In this document: piece after piece, positions 22,239-31,887 of the stretch
Layout: each line of letters starts with the position of its first letter
Position numbering within the stretch: the first letter of the stretch is position 1
From: Myxococcales bacterium
GTDB lineage: Bacteria > Myxococcota_A > Polyangia > Polyangiales > Polyangiaceae
Reading direction: 5' to 3'
Assembly (NCBI GenBank): GCA_020430845.1
Contig: JAGQJA010000057.1
Span: 1-35,261, forward strand
Length of the DNA stretch: 35,261 nucleotides
Made by a program: the position numbers and the translations under genes
Notes under the pieces: generated by a model
The model's input: the letters and a program-made list of their open reading frames with translations, nothing else
What the model was told of the DNA's origin: nothing
The model's database searches: none

Positions 22239-22847
22239 TCAGGTCTGCGGAAGCGCGGCCTGGAACGCGGGCAGCGCGCTCATCGTCTCGAACCAGCGCG
22301 TGATCGAGGCCGTGCGCGGTGCGTCGCCGGTGAGCCCGAGCTGGAAGATGTTCGTGGCCACCGAGATGTCCGCGAGGGTCATCCGCGGGCCGGCCACGTG
22401 GTCGCGACGAGAGAGCGCCGCGTCGAGGATGGGCGTCAGCTCTCGGAGCCGCTTCTCCCCCCGCGCGATGGCCGCGGCGTCCGCATGGGGTCCCGCGAAC
22501 ATCTTGTTGTACACGACGTCGAGGACCGCCGGCGCGACGCGGCACTGGTTCCAGTCGAGCCACTGGTCGACGCGCGCACGCGCCACGGGCTCCGTCGGGT
22601 AGAGGTCCGTGAGGGCGTGCTTGTTCGCGAGGTAGCGCAGGATCGCGTTCGACTCGTGCAGCGTGAGATCGCCGTCGATCAGCGTCGGCACCTGATGGTT
22701 CGGGTTCAGCGCCAGGTAAGCGGGCTCGCGGTGCTCGCCCTTGTCGAGCGCGACGCGCACGAGCTCGTAGGGCAGGCCGGCGAGCTCGAGGAGCGTGACG
22801 ACGCGGCGCGAGTGCTGGGAGAACGGGTGGCCGTAGACGGTGTACAT
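22239..22847 (-). CDS. glutathione S-transferase family protein
   Basis: Cytosolic glutathione transferase-like protein of 202 residues. N-terminal thioredoxin fold: YGHPFSQHSRRVVTLLELAG (Ser near residue 10 as possible activator), NPNHQVPTLIDGDLTLHES (cis-Pro in VPTL and the Glu-Ser glutathione-binding pair), then NAILRYLA. The all-helical C-terminal domain has the RMTLADISVATNI N-capping/hydrophobic staple segment and WFETMSALPAF. The exact class and substrate are not assignable. The ATG at 22847 has AAAGGA about 6 bases upstream, a normal Shine-Dalgarno start. It is a monocistronic-looking gene. Confidence 0.93.
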   Translation of the reverse strand: MYTVYGHPFSQHSRRVVTLLELAGLPYELVRVALDKGEHREPAYLALNPNHQVPTLIDGDLTLHESNAILRYLANKHALTDLYPTEPVARARVDQWLDWNQCRVAPAVLDVVYNKMFAGPHADAAAIARGEKRLRELTPILDAALSRRDHVAGPRMTLADISVATNIFQLGLTGDAPRTASITRWFETMSALPAFQAALPQT

Positions 22848-22966
22848 GGTGTCCTTTCTGCCCTCTGGGGGCGGCAGAGAGGGACCTTACGGGGCCGCGG
22901 TGTCAGCTGTATGTCAGGAATCTCTCGCGCCGGAGCGCGAGGGCGAGACGGGAAGAACGCGCGGCG

Positions 22967-24013
22967 TCAGCGCAGGTCGAGCGCGCGGTAGTCGCGGAGA
23001 GGCGGCGTGGGGGCGAGCTCGAGGCGGATGGCCGTCAGCGCCCCTGCGCGCCGCTCGCGCAGCTGGTCGCGGCACGACGGACCACGCGCGGCGCCGGGCT
23101 TCAGCGAGAGCACGTTTCGCGGGTCGGTGACGACCGTGACGTCGCGCGCGACGATGCGGTCCGCGACGAGGCTCGACGGCGCGACGCCGTCGCGGACGCG
23201 GCGCACCTCGAGGTGGAGGTGCACGCCGCCGGGCGAGTCGCTGTCGCCCGCAGCGCCGACGACGTCCCCTTCGCGCACGATCTTGCCGACCTTCAGCGCT
23301 TCGTTCGCCGCGTCGAGGTGACCGAAGAGCACCACGTACCTCGCGCGCGCGCCTCCTTCGCGCACGACGTGGAGCGAGGCCACGGTGTTGCCGAAGACGG
23401 TCCCGACGTGGAGCACGCGCGCTTCGCCCACCTGGTGCGCGAGGCGGATCATCTTGATGGGGGCGCCCCGCACCTGCGGCAGGTCGACGCCGCCGTGCCC
23501 GACGCCGTGAACGGACACACGGCGCTGCTGCTCGGACGGCAGGTCGAGGTCGTAGCCCGAGGTCACGGTCGTCCAGCCGTAGCGGGTGTCGACGGGGTAC
23601 ACGTACGCCAGGTACGCGGCGGGGCGGTCCCACCGACGGGAGATCTGGTCGTAGACGACCATCTCGCCGTGCTTGTCCTCGTGCCACACCTGCGTGATCT
23701 CGGGCGCGGGCGGCTCGCGAAAGAGCGGGTCGTCGAAGAGGGTGAGGCGTGGCGCGCCGTCGAAGAAGAGCCCGCACGGCAGGCGCTCGTCGTCGTCGGG
23801 CTCGACGGGGGCCGCGGGCTCGTCGACGAGGGGCGGCGTCGAGATCAGCGCCGAGAAGAGGCCAGACGAGATCCACGAGGGCGCGGTGGGCACGGCGAGC
23901 AGCTGCGCGTATTGCGCGTCGGCCGTGCCGCTCCACGCCGAGCACGCCAGGAGCGCGCCCGCGCCGAGGGCGAGCGAGCGGAGGCCGTGAGCGCGCGGTC
24001 GCGACGATCCCAT
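22967..24013 (-). CDS. M23 (LytM-type) metallopeptidase
   Basis: Exported protein of 348 residues with a signal peptide ending near TADA (about residue 33). The C-terminal half is an M23 peptidase domain with all zinc and catalytic elements: HGGVD (HxxxD), FGHLD and HLHLEVR (HxH). These enzymes cut peptidoglycan cross-bridges or regulate amidases at the cell wall. An N-terminal region of about 150 residues (LFDDPLFREPPAPEITQVW, YVYPVDTRYGW) precedes the domain and is not recognised. TAAATA lies 6 bases before the ATG at 24013, a weaker leaderless candidate. It follows the PhoD gene in the same direction with 88 bases between them. Confidence 0.92.
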   Translation of the reverse strand: MGSSRPRAHGLRSLALGAGALLACSAWSGTADAQYAQLLAVPTAPSWISSGLFSALISTPPLVDEPAAPVEPDDDERLPCGLFFDGAPRLTLFDDPLFREPPAPEITQVWHEDKHGEMVVYDQISRRWDRPAAYLAYVYPVDTRYGWTTVTSGYDLDLPSEQQRRVSVHGVGHGGVDLPQVRGAPIKMIRLAHQVGEARVLHVGTVFGNTVASLHVVREGGARARYVVLFGHLDAANEALKVGKIVREGDVVGAAGDSDSPGGVHLHLEVRRVRDGVAPSSLVADRIVARDVTVVTDPRNVLSLKPGAARGPSCRDQLRERRAGALTAIRLELAPTPPLRDYRALDLR

Positions 24014-24101
24014 TCGATGTATTTAGCAACCAACGGTCGACCGCGCACATTCCCTGCGAAGACGCGCCGCACGGCTGAGCTGCTCGGCGCGCTCATGCGC
24101 G

Positions 24102-25667
24102 TCAGGGCGCGAGCGCGCGGGCTTCACCGGGCGGCGCGGGCGCGGCGTCTTGCTCGAGGCGCGTGCTGCCCGCCTTGACCGACCAGACCGCGGCGACCGC
24201 CGGCGCGATCGGCTCGGGCGCGACCACGTCCTGGAAGTGATACCAGGCGCCCTGCACGCGCTCGGGCGTGACGTCGAGCACGATGAAGCCGCGCTTGCTC
24301 GGGTCGACCCAGCGGATGTGCGGGTTCTTGGGGCGCGCGGTCTCGACGAGGCCGACGAAGATGTCGGGGATGCCGGGCGAGGTGACCGCGGGCGTGACGA
24401 GCTCGACGGCGACCGAGCCCTTGCCGGTGACCGGATCGTACTGCGCGGGATCGTTCGGATCGCCCACGAGCTCGTTCGCCCACGAGCTGTGGATGTCGCC
24501 CGTGAGCACGACGACGTCTTTGACGCCGGACGTCTTCAAGAAGTCGAGCAGGCGGGCGCGCGACTCGGGGTAGCCGTGCCACTGATCGAGGTTGGCGATC
24601 TCCTTGCCGGGCTCGATGATCAGGTTGCCGACCATCACCTGCTGACCGAGCAGACGCCACTTGGCGGTGGAGCTCTTGAGCTGCCCTTCGAGCCAGGCGG
24701 CCTGCGTTTCGCCGAGGAGCGTGCGCGTGGGGTCGGGCGTGGGTGGCGCGCCGACGAACCCGCCCGGCTGCTTGGTGCGCCCCTCGTAGCGCGTGTCGAG
24801 CAACACGAGATCGACGAGATTGCCGAACGCGACCGCGCGGTAGATGCGCCCGCCGTCTTGCTCGCGAATGGGCATCCACTCGCGGTACGCGCGCATCGCG
24901 GCGGCCTTGCGCGTGGCCCAGTCGCCTTCTTCGGGCGAGTGGTTCTGCGCGCCGTCGACGTAGCCGTCGTTGGCGACCTCGTGGTCGTCCCAGATCGTGA
25001 TGAACGGGTGCTGGCGGTGCACGGCTTGGAGGTCGGCGTCGCGCTTGTACTGCGCGTGGCGCATCCGGTAGTCGGCGAGCGAGACGATCTCGTTCGCCGG
25101 CTCGTACTCGCGCACGTTGCCGTACTCGCCGGACCCGTACTCGTAGATGTAGTCGCCGAGGTGGAGCACGGCGTCGAGGTCGGCCTGCCGCGCCAGCTCA
25201 CGGTAGGTGTGGAAGTAGCCGTGCGCGAAGCTCGAGCACGACACGACGGCAAAGCGCAGGCGCGGCACCGCCCCGGTGGGCGCCGTGCGCGTGCGTCCGA
25301 CCTTGGAGGCCACGCCACGCGCGCGGAAGCGATAGAAGTACGTGCGGCCCGGCTGCAGCCCCCGCGCGTCGACCTTCACGGTGTGATCGCGCTCGGCGTC
25401 GGTGCGAAAGGTGCCCTCGCCGACGCGCTTGGTCATCTCGGGGTCCTCGGCGATCTCCCACGCCACGTCGACCGGCCCGTCGGCGGTCACGCGCGTCCAG
25501 AGGATGACGGCGTCGGGGAGCGGATCGCCGCTGGCGACGCCGTGCTGGAAGACCTGGGGCTCGGCCGCGTCGTCCGACGACGAGCAGCCCGCGAGCGCGC
25601 CCGACGGCACGGGCAGGAGGAGCAGGGCCGCGCCACGCAGGACGTCACGACGGAGGATGTTCTTCAC
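24102..25667 (-). CDS. PhoD-type alkaline phosphatase / phosphodiesterase
   Basis: Calcium/iron-dependent PhoD-family phosphatase of 521 residues, hydrolysing phosphomonoesters or phosphodiesters outside the cytoplasm. N-terminus RRDVLRGAALLLLPV is a Tat-type twin-arginine signal, followed by lipobox LAGC, so a Tat-exported lipoprotein is expected. PhoD N-terminal Ig-like domain: VFQHGVASGDPLPDAVILWT. Phosphatase motifs: VVSCSSF, HLGDYIYEYGSGEYG, TIWDDHEVANDGY, LLDTRYEGR and VVLTGDIHSSW. The start is GTG at 25667. Probably serves phosphate scavenging. I see no clear Pho box upstream. Confidence 0.95.
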   Translation of the reverse strand: MKNILRRDVLRGAALLLLPVPSGALAGCSSSDDAAEPQVFQHGVASGDPLPDAVILWTRVTADGPVDVAWEIAEDPEMTKRVGEGTFRTDAERDHTVKVDARGLQPGRTYFYRFRARGVASKVGRTRTAPTGAVPRLRFAVVSCSSFAHGYFHTYRELARQADLDAVLHLGDYIYEYGSGEYGNVREYEPANEIVSLADYRMRHAQYKRDADLQAVHRQHPFITIWDDHEVANDGYVDGAQNHSPEEGDWATRKAAAMRAYREWMPIREQDGGRIYRAVAFGNLVDLVLLDTRYEGRTKQPGGFVGAPPTPDPTRTLLGETQAAWLEGQLKSSTAKWRLLGQQVMVGNLIIEPGKEIANLDQWHGYPESRARLLDFLKTSGVKDVVVLTGDIHSSWANELVGDPNDPAQYDPVTGKGSVAVELVTPAVTSPGIPDIFVGLVETARPKNPHIRWVDPSKRGFIVLDVTPERVQGAWYHFQDVVAPEPIAPAVAAVWSVKAGSTRLEQDAAPAPPGEARALAP

Positions 25668-25744
25668 GCCGCAGGCCAGTACACCCCGGCGAAAGGGCGA
25701 TCAAGGCGCGCCTCCGTGACGACTCGGTGAAGTCAGCCGACGGA

Positions 25745-25760
25745 CAATAGAGTACTATTG
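25745..25760. promoter_or_regulatory. AT-rich inverted repeat upstream of NADAR gene
   Basis: CAATAG-agta-CTATTG, perfect 6-base arms, in a conspicuously AT-rich patch (25745-25769) of the 125-base region between the divergent PhoD and NADAR genes. It contains TACTAT (25753-25758), a possible -10 for the NADAR gene. A regulator binding here would cover the promoter. Confidence 0.45.
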
Positions 25761-25792
25761 ACTTTTAGTCGCCGCCTGTCACGCTGCACGAG

Positions 25793-26338
25793 ATGTGGAC
25801 ACGTGACCGACTCATCGCGGATGTCGACGCCGGCGCGACGCCCCGGTTCCTCTTCTTCTGGGGTCACACGCCAAAGGACCCGGCAGTCGTCGACGCTTCG
25901 TGCCTGAGTCAGTGGTTCCCGCGCTCGTTCGACGTAGACGGCGTGAGCTACGCGACGGCCGAGCACTTCATGATGGCCGAGAAGGCGCGCTTGTTCGGGG
26001 ACGAGGCGCGCCTGCACGACATCCTCGCTGCCGCGACGCCCGCAGCCGCGAAGGCGCAGGGCCGCGCTGTGACGCCGTACGACGAGTCGCGCTGGACCGC
26101 GGCGCGATTCGACGCCGTCGTACGCGGCAACGTCGCAAAGTTCGCCGCGCACGCCGACCTCTGCGCGTTCCTCAAGGGCACCGGCGATCGCGTGCTCGTA
26201 GAGGCGAGCCCTCGCGATCGCGTGTGGGGTATCGGCATGGGGGCGAAGAACCCGCTCGCGCGCTCTCCGTCGCAGTGGCGTGGCCAGAACCTCCTGGGCT
26301 TCGCCCTGATGGAGGCGCGTGCGCGGCTCGCGACCTGA
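25793..26338 (+). CDS. NADAR (YbiA-like) N-glycosidase
   Basis: Protein of 181 residues of the NADAR/DUF1768 family (E. coli YbiA). Motifs in order: FLFFWGHTPKD, YATAEHFMMAEKARLFGD, AKAQGRAVTPYDESRWTAAR, LVEASPRDRVWGIGMGAKNP and WRGQNLLGFALMEAR. The WGIG and EAS elements are those of the active site. Known members cleave N-glycosidic bonds: intermediates of riboflavin synthesis in the YbiA type, and ADP-ribosyl-guanosine in members paired with DarT toxins. No DarT and no rib genes are adjacent, so the substrate is not fixed by context. A solitary NADAR gene may serve metabolite repair or ADP-ribose removal. It is convergent with the small lipoprotein gene at 26402. Confidence 0.93.
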   Translation: MWTRDRLIADVDAGATPRFLFFWGHTPKDPAVVDASCLSQWFPRSFDVDGVSYATAEHFMMAEKARLFGDEARLHDILAAATPAAAKAQGRAVTPYDESRWTAARFDAVVRGNVAKFAAHADLCAFLKGTGDRVLVEASPRDRVWGIGMGAKNPLARSPSQWRGQNLLGFALMEARARLAT

Positions 26339-26401
26339 GACGGAGCCGATTGACACCAGCCCTGACGCGTGCGCCGCGCCTGAGCCTTCGACGCGCGAAT
26401 C

Positions 26402-26947
26402 TCACTCGCCGCGGAGGCTCTCGAGCTCGTCTTGCTCTCTGCGAACCAGACACTCACGCGCGATCGGGGCGCCGCTGCCGCGGCCCTGGGCGATATCGCG
26501 CAGGACCGCTGTGGCCCGCGGGTGTGACGCGCCGCAGAGCGCTTCGGTCACGAGGTACGCCACGGGGAGCAGCCCGCCGGTGCAGGCGGCCCGCGTCATC
26601 ACGTCTGTCTCGTCCGAGAAGAGCGGCCTGAGGTGCGCGTAGTAGACGGGCCAGCGGCGCGCGATGTCCACGCCGACGTAGGCGCGGACGATGGGGCTCC
26701 CGTGTCGGGTGAGCGCGGCGTACTCGCGCATCTTCGCCGCGTCGCGCACGGCGTCGAACGCCGCGTACTCGGCGCTCGGGGGGCTCCCCAGCTCGTGCTC
26801 GAACGTGATGACGCTCTGCTGCGCCAGGAGGTCGACGCGGCGTTGCACCTCCGGCCGGAGCCCGAGGTCGACGTTCGACGGACGATGCGCGCAGCCCGAG
26901 GTGATGCACGCCCACACCACGAACCAGACAACGCGTGAGTGGCCCAC
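26402..26947 (-). CDS. small lipoprotein, hypothetical
   Basis: Predicted lipoprotein of 181 residues: MGHSRVVWFVVWACITSGC signal with lipobox ITSGC, then a mainly helical domain (VQRRVDLLAQQSVITFEHEL, EYAALTRHGSPIVRAYVGVDIARR, ATAVLRDIAQGRGSGAPIARECLV). The helix-turn-helix periodicity with small residues at turns resembles HEAT-like repeats, but this is not certain. No family name recognised. The start is GTG at 26947 with TAGCCT 7 bases before it; a strong purine run immediately adjacent is too close to work as Shine-Dalgarno. Confidence 0.72.
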   Translation of the reverse strand: MGHSRVVWFVVWACITSGCAHRPSNVDLGLRPEVQRRVDLLAQQSVITFEHELGSPPSAEYAAFDAVRDAAKMREYAALTRHGSPIVRAYVGVDIARRWPVYYAHLRPLFSDETDVMTRAACTGGLLPVAYLVTEALCGASHPRATAVLRDIAQGRGSGAPIARECLVRREQDELESLRGE

Positions 26948-26954
26948 CTCCCAC

Positions 26955-26960
26955 AGGCTA
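26955..26960 (-). promoter_or_regulatory. -10-like TAGCCT before GTG start
   Basis: On the minus strand TAGCCT, 7 bases, then GTG at 26947. Confidence 0.35.
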
Positions 26961-27017
26961 CGTGCGCGCGCCCGCGAACCTTCCGCGGACCTTCCGCGCT
27001 CGCACGCCCGCGCCCGG

Positions 27018-28709
<1,692 letters not shown>

Positions 28710-28740
28710 GCGGGGCGGGTTACCACGATTCTCCGCCGGG

Positions 28741-30048
28741 TCACAGATCGACCCAGGCGTACGCGTAGCCGCGGCCCTTGCCGGAGGCGCGCGCGCCGCG
28801 CACGATGACGCGCGTGTCCGTGGCCGGCGCGGGCTCGACCACGAAGCCCTCTCCCGCGGGGCCGTAGGGCGAGACGGTGCGCGCGCCCAGGTCGAGCACC
28901 ACGGGCGCGGCGCCCCCGAGGATCACGCGGCGCCCACCGGGCAGCGCCACGGGCGACGAGACGCCGGCCGGCAGACCCGAGACGCGACGGATCGTCCGCG
29001 CCTCGAGATCGGCCACGTGGCCCGCGCCCTCCTTTGCGACGAAGAGGCGCTGATCGTCGAGCCACGCGGCCCCGCCGGGCTCGCCCGAGAACGTGAGCAC
29101 GCGCTCGAGGCGCATCGTCGGCCCGGCCGCGCAGAGAAGCGATGTCGTGCCGGGCTTGCCCCAGCGCACGTGCCACGCGCAGACGTGCGCGCCGCCCGGC
29201 GACGGCTCGAACGGACGCAGCGAAGCGCCCTGGCCGTGATCGTGGATCCTGGCGATCGTGCGGCTCACGCCCGTCGCGAGGTCGATCGCGCGGAGCGACA
29301 CCATGTGCCGCGACATGCTGGAGTCCTCGACGACCCACGTGGAGAGCGCGCGGTCGATCGACCACAGGCTCGTCCACGTGTCGTCGGCGCACCCCGCCGA
29401 CGGAGCAGACGGCGCGAACGCCTCCGGCGCGCAGCCGAAGGTGGGCTGCGAGGGCCCGATCGGTCGCGACGCGGCGCCGAGATCGAGGCGGAACGCGCGG
29501 CGGCCGCGGCGGAACGCGATCGTCGAGGGAGAGGTCCAGCGAGGATCGCTGCCCTTGTCGGCGTACACGACGCCGAGGTCTGACACGCGCAGCACGGTGA
29601 TGGTGGGGTCCGCGCGGAGCCAGCTGCGCCCGTCGGGGGCGCGCGCCGGTGACAGGTCGGAGGTGACGACGAGGTGCTTGCCGTCAGGGCTGAAGCGCGT
29701 GTCTCGCCCGTCGACGCGGGCGACGGGCAGCGGTCGATCGCCCGGCCAGAGCCACGCCTTGCCCGCCGTGCCAGCGCGCTCGCGCGCGGTGAAGTCGCCC
29801 ATGCCGTAGACGGCGGCGCGTCCGCCGGGCGCCGCGTGGGCCCAGTCGGCGTCGGCGGCGAGCGCCGTCACGCGTATGCCGGCGGGCGCGGCGCGGACCT
29901 CGATGTCGGGCAGCGCCGTGAGGGGGCGCTCGGTCGCGGACGCGGGCGGGTGCGCAGTTGGCGCAGGGCCGTGCGCGTCGGCGGGCTGGGCGACGAACGA
30001 GAAGGTGGAGACGAGACCGAAGGCGAAGACGGGAAGATGCAGGCGCAC
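28741..30048 (-). CDS. exported beta-propeller (TolB-like) protein
   Basis: Protein of about 435 residues with a signal peptide VRLHLPVFAFGLVSTFSF-VAQPADA, followed by repeating beta-propeller-type strands: RFSPDGKHLVVTSDLSPA, DPRWTSPSTIAFRRGRRAF, GGAAWLDDQRLFVAKEGAG and LPGGRRVILGGAAPVVLDL. Such WD40/TolB-like propellers are scaffold or sensor domains. No catalytic residues recognised. Two GTG starts are possible: 30048, which starts the signal peptide cleanly, and 30108, which would add 20 Arg/Pro/Ser residues. I prefer 30048. Four Cys in the middle part may form disulphides. It is followed by the ABC-F gene in the same direction, 31 bases on. Confidence 0.78.
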   Translation of the reverse strand: MRLHLPVFAFGLVSTFSFVAQPADAHGPAPTAHPPASATERPLTALPDIEVRAAPAGIRVTALAADADWAHAAPGGRAAVYGMGDFTARERAGTAGKAWLWPGDRPLPVARVDGRDTRFSPDGKHLVVTSDLSPARAPDGRSWLRADPTITVLRVSDLGVVYADKGSDPRWTSPSTIAFRRGRRAFRLDLGAASRPIGPSQPTFGCAPEAFAPSAPSAGCADDTWTSLWSIDRALSTWVVEDSSMSRHMVSLRAIDLATGVSRTIARIHDHGQGASLRPFEPSPGGAHVCAWHVRWGKPGTTSLLCAAGPTMRLERVLTFSGEPGGAAWLDDQRLFVAKEGAGHVADLEARTIRRVSGLPAGVSSPVALPGGRRVILGGAAPVVLDLGARTVSPYGPAGEGFVVEPAPATDTRVIVRGARASGKGRGYAYAWVDL

Positions 30049-30146
30049 GAACGATGGACCCGCGAGCGGCCCGCGGCATTCTCGCGGCGCCGACGACGGG
30101 CGCGGCACGTTTTCGCAGGAATGAACGCGGGTTCACCCGCGGCGTA

Positions 30147-30992
30147 TCACTCCGCGACAGTCGCCCACGCGCTCGCGAGCACGGCCTCGTCGCGCTCGGT
30201 GACCTTCATCGAGAGGCCGACCTTGCCGTCGCCGAGCTTCCACCCCTCGGTCGCGAACGTGTCGCCGGGCCACACCGGGCGCCGGAACTGCGCCGAGAAC
30301 GCCGTGATCTTGGTCGCGTCGCCGCCGCATGCCCCGCGCGCCACGTGGCGGACCATGTGACCGAACGTGCACAGGCCGTGCAAGATGGGGCCCTGCGCGA
30401 AGCCGACGTTCGCCGCGAACTCGGGGTCGGCGTGCAGCGGGTTGAGATCCCCCGATAGGCGGTAGAGCAGCGCCTGCTCGGGCGACGTGCCCTCTTCGAC
30501 GCGGAAGTCGGCCGGGCGGTCCTTGGGCATCTCGACCTTGGGCTCCTTGGGGGGCGTCTCACCGCCGAAGCCCCCGGCGTCGCGAAAGATGATCTGCGCC
30601 GTGGTGTCGAACAGGTGGGCGCCTGCGTGGTCGGTCGTGCGCGTGTCGACGAGCACGACGGCGAACCGGCGCATGTCGTAGATGCCGCGGATCGTGGCGG
30701 TCGTCAGGAGCTTTCCGCTGGACGGGATCGTCGCATGTATACGCACGCTCTGGGCCCCGTGCACCACCATCGCGAGGTCTCCGCCCGTGGCGGCCACGCG
30801 GTCGAACATGGGGGCGAACATGGGCACCACGGCGAAGCTCGGGATGACCTTCGGGCCCTTCTTCTCGTAGAGGTAGTCGAGCTCGTCCTTCTTCGCGCCG
30901 ATGCCGAGGGCGTAGAGGGCGAGCGTCTTCCAGTCGTACTCGAAGACCGAAGGGTCGCTGGGCTTGCCCACGAGGGAGGTGTCGAGTGCCAT
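30147..30992 (-). CDS. MaoC-family (R)-specific enoyl-CoA hydratase-like
   Basis: Protein of 281 residues with two hot-dog folds, like the hydratase-2 domain of peroxisomal multifunctional enzyme. The active-site segment YRLSGDLNPLHADPEFA carries the catalytic Asp182, Asn184 and His187, followed by GFAQGPILHGLCTFG, the usual hydratase-2 continuation. The N-terminal fold (FEYDWKTLALYALGIGAKKD) also matches this family. Reaction: hydration of trans-2-enoyl-CoA to (R)-3-hydroxyacyl-CoA, for fatty-acid breakdown or polyhydroxyalkanoate supply. A thiolase is 13 kb away, not in the same operon. ATG at 30992 begins MALDTSLVGKP. Confidence 0.92.
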   Translation of the reverse strand: MALDTSLVGKPSDPSVFEYDWKTLALYALGIGAKKDELDYLYEKKGPKVIPSFAVVPMFAPMFDRVAATGGDLAMVVHGAQSVRIHATIPSSGKLLTTATIRGIYDMRRFAVVLVDTRTTDHAGAHLFDTTAQIIFRDAGGFGGETPPKEPKVEMPKDRPADFRVEEGTSPEQALLYRLSGDLNPLHADPEFAANVGFAQGPILHGLCTFGHMVRHVARGACGGDATKITAFSAQFRRPVWPGDTFATEGWKLGDGKVGLSMKVTERDEAVLASAWATVAE

Positions 30993-31082
30993 GGCGGCGC
31001 AGCATCGCCGCGGGGCGAGGGTCCGTCAATCGGCTCGCGCGCACGCATGTCCGCGGGGTTTCCGGGCCGCGCCGAGGGCGTG

Positions 31083-31088
31083 TATGGT
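31083..31088 (+). promoter_or_regulatory. -10-like TATGGT near SctT start
   Basis: TATGGT is followed by 7 bases and GTG at 31096, an in-frame alternative start of the SctT-like gene. The preferred ATG at 31084 lies inside this hexamer. If transcription starts here, the GTG would be the real leaderless start and the protein 4 residues shorter. Confidence 0.38.
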
Positions 31089-31863
31089 GCGCGGCGTGCT
31101 GGCCCGTGATGCTCTCGTCGCGCTCGCCCCGGGCTCCGGGCTCCTCGCCGAGCTGGCGCGCGCCTCGACCGACGCGGGGGTCGACCTTGGCGGCCTGGGG
31201 CTCGCGTGGGCGCGCGTGGCGCCGACAATCGCGCTCGTCCCCGCGTTCGGGCTCAAGGCGCAGAGCGCGCCGGCGCGTGGGGTGCTCGCGCTCGCGCTGG
31301 CGGGGGCCATCTTTCCGTCCGTACGCCCCGCCCCGCTGGGCGAGGGCGCGTGGCCGCTCCTGTTGCTCGAGCAGGTGCTCCTGGGCCTGCCGCTCGCGCT
31401 CGCCGCAGCGGTTCCGCTCTGGGCCGCGACGATGGCGGGCGGCATGATCGACAACCTTCGCGGGTCGCAGCACGAGGTGCAGCTGCCCATCGTCGAGGGG
31501 CGCGCGTCGTCGCTCGGGGTGATGCTCTCGCTCTTCGCGAGCGCGGTGTTCCTCTCCACGGGCGGCCCGGCGCGCCTGGCCGAGTCGCTCGCGCGCGCGT
31601 CGACGTTCGGCTCGAGCCCGCTGCTCGAGGCCGCGACGTCGCTCACCGCGGGCATCGGCGTCGCGGTGGGCATCGGGGCTCCGCTGCTCGCGGGGTCCGT
31701 CGTCGTCGAGGTCGCGTTCGCGCTCGTCGCCCGCGCCGCGTCGCCCGCGCAGATCCACGCGCTGCTCGCGCCCATCCGCGCGCTCGGTCTGCTCGCGATC
31801 ATGGCGCTCGTGCTCGACCGCATCGCCGCGCTCGTCGCCGTCACCGTGCGCGCCGCGGGCTGA
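31084..31863 (+). CDS. type III secretion export apparatus protein, SctT/FliR family
   Basis: Integral membrane protein of 259 residues matching the SctT (YscT/EscT)/FliR family, which forms part of the export gate of type III secretion systems and flagella. Visible: ARVAPTIALVPAFG (about 43-56), several hydrophobic segments, LWAATMAGGMIDNLRG (112-127, a family hallmark), VQLPIVEGRASSLGVMLSLF and the C-terminal LGLLAIMALVLDRIAAL. Length is normal, no frameshift. No other secretion gene (SctR, SctS, SctU, SctV, ATPase or needle) is in the window, so it is an orphan here. A GntR regulator follows 24 bases downstream. An in-frame GTG at 31096 is an alternative start supported by a -10-like element. 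Confidence 0.87.
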   Translation: MVRGVLARDALVALAPGSGLLAELARASTDAGVDLGGLGLAWARVAPTIALVPAFGLKAQSAPARGVLALALAGAIFPSVRPAPLGEGAWPLLLLEQVLLGLPLALAAAVPLWAATMAGGMIDNLRGSQHEVQLPIVEGRASSLGVMLSLFASAVFLSTGGPARLAESLARASTFGSSPLLEAATSLTAGIGVAVGIGAPLLAGSVVVEVAFALVARAASPAQIHALLAPIRALGLLAIMALVLDRIAALVAVTVRAAG

Positions 31864-31873
31864 CGACGCCGTG

Positions 31874-31879
31874 TATGAT
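31874..31879 (+). promoter_or_regulatory. -10-like TATGAT, leaderless GTG start
   Basis: TATGAT, 8 bases, then GTG at 31888. The context gtgtatgatcggg is similar to gtgtatggtgcgc before the preceding gene, so both genes may be served by like promoters. Confidence 0.45.
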
Positions 31880-31887
31880 CGGGCGCG

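Noticed and set aside
25793-26338. DarT-NADAR toxin-antitoxin pair
   Set aside because: No DarT-like gene lies on either side; the neighbours are a PhoD phosphatase and a small lipoprotein.
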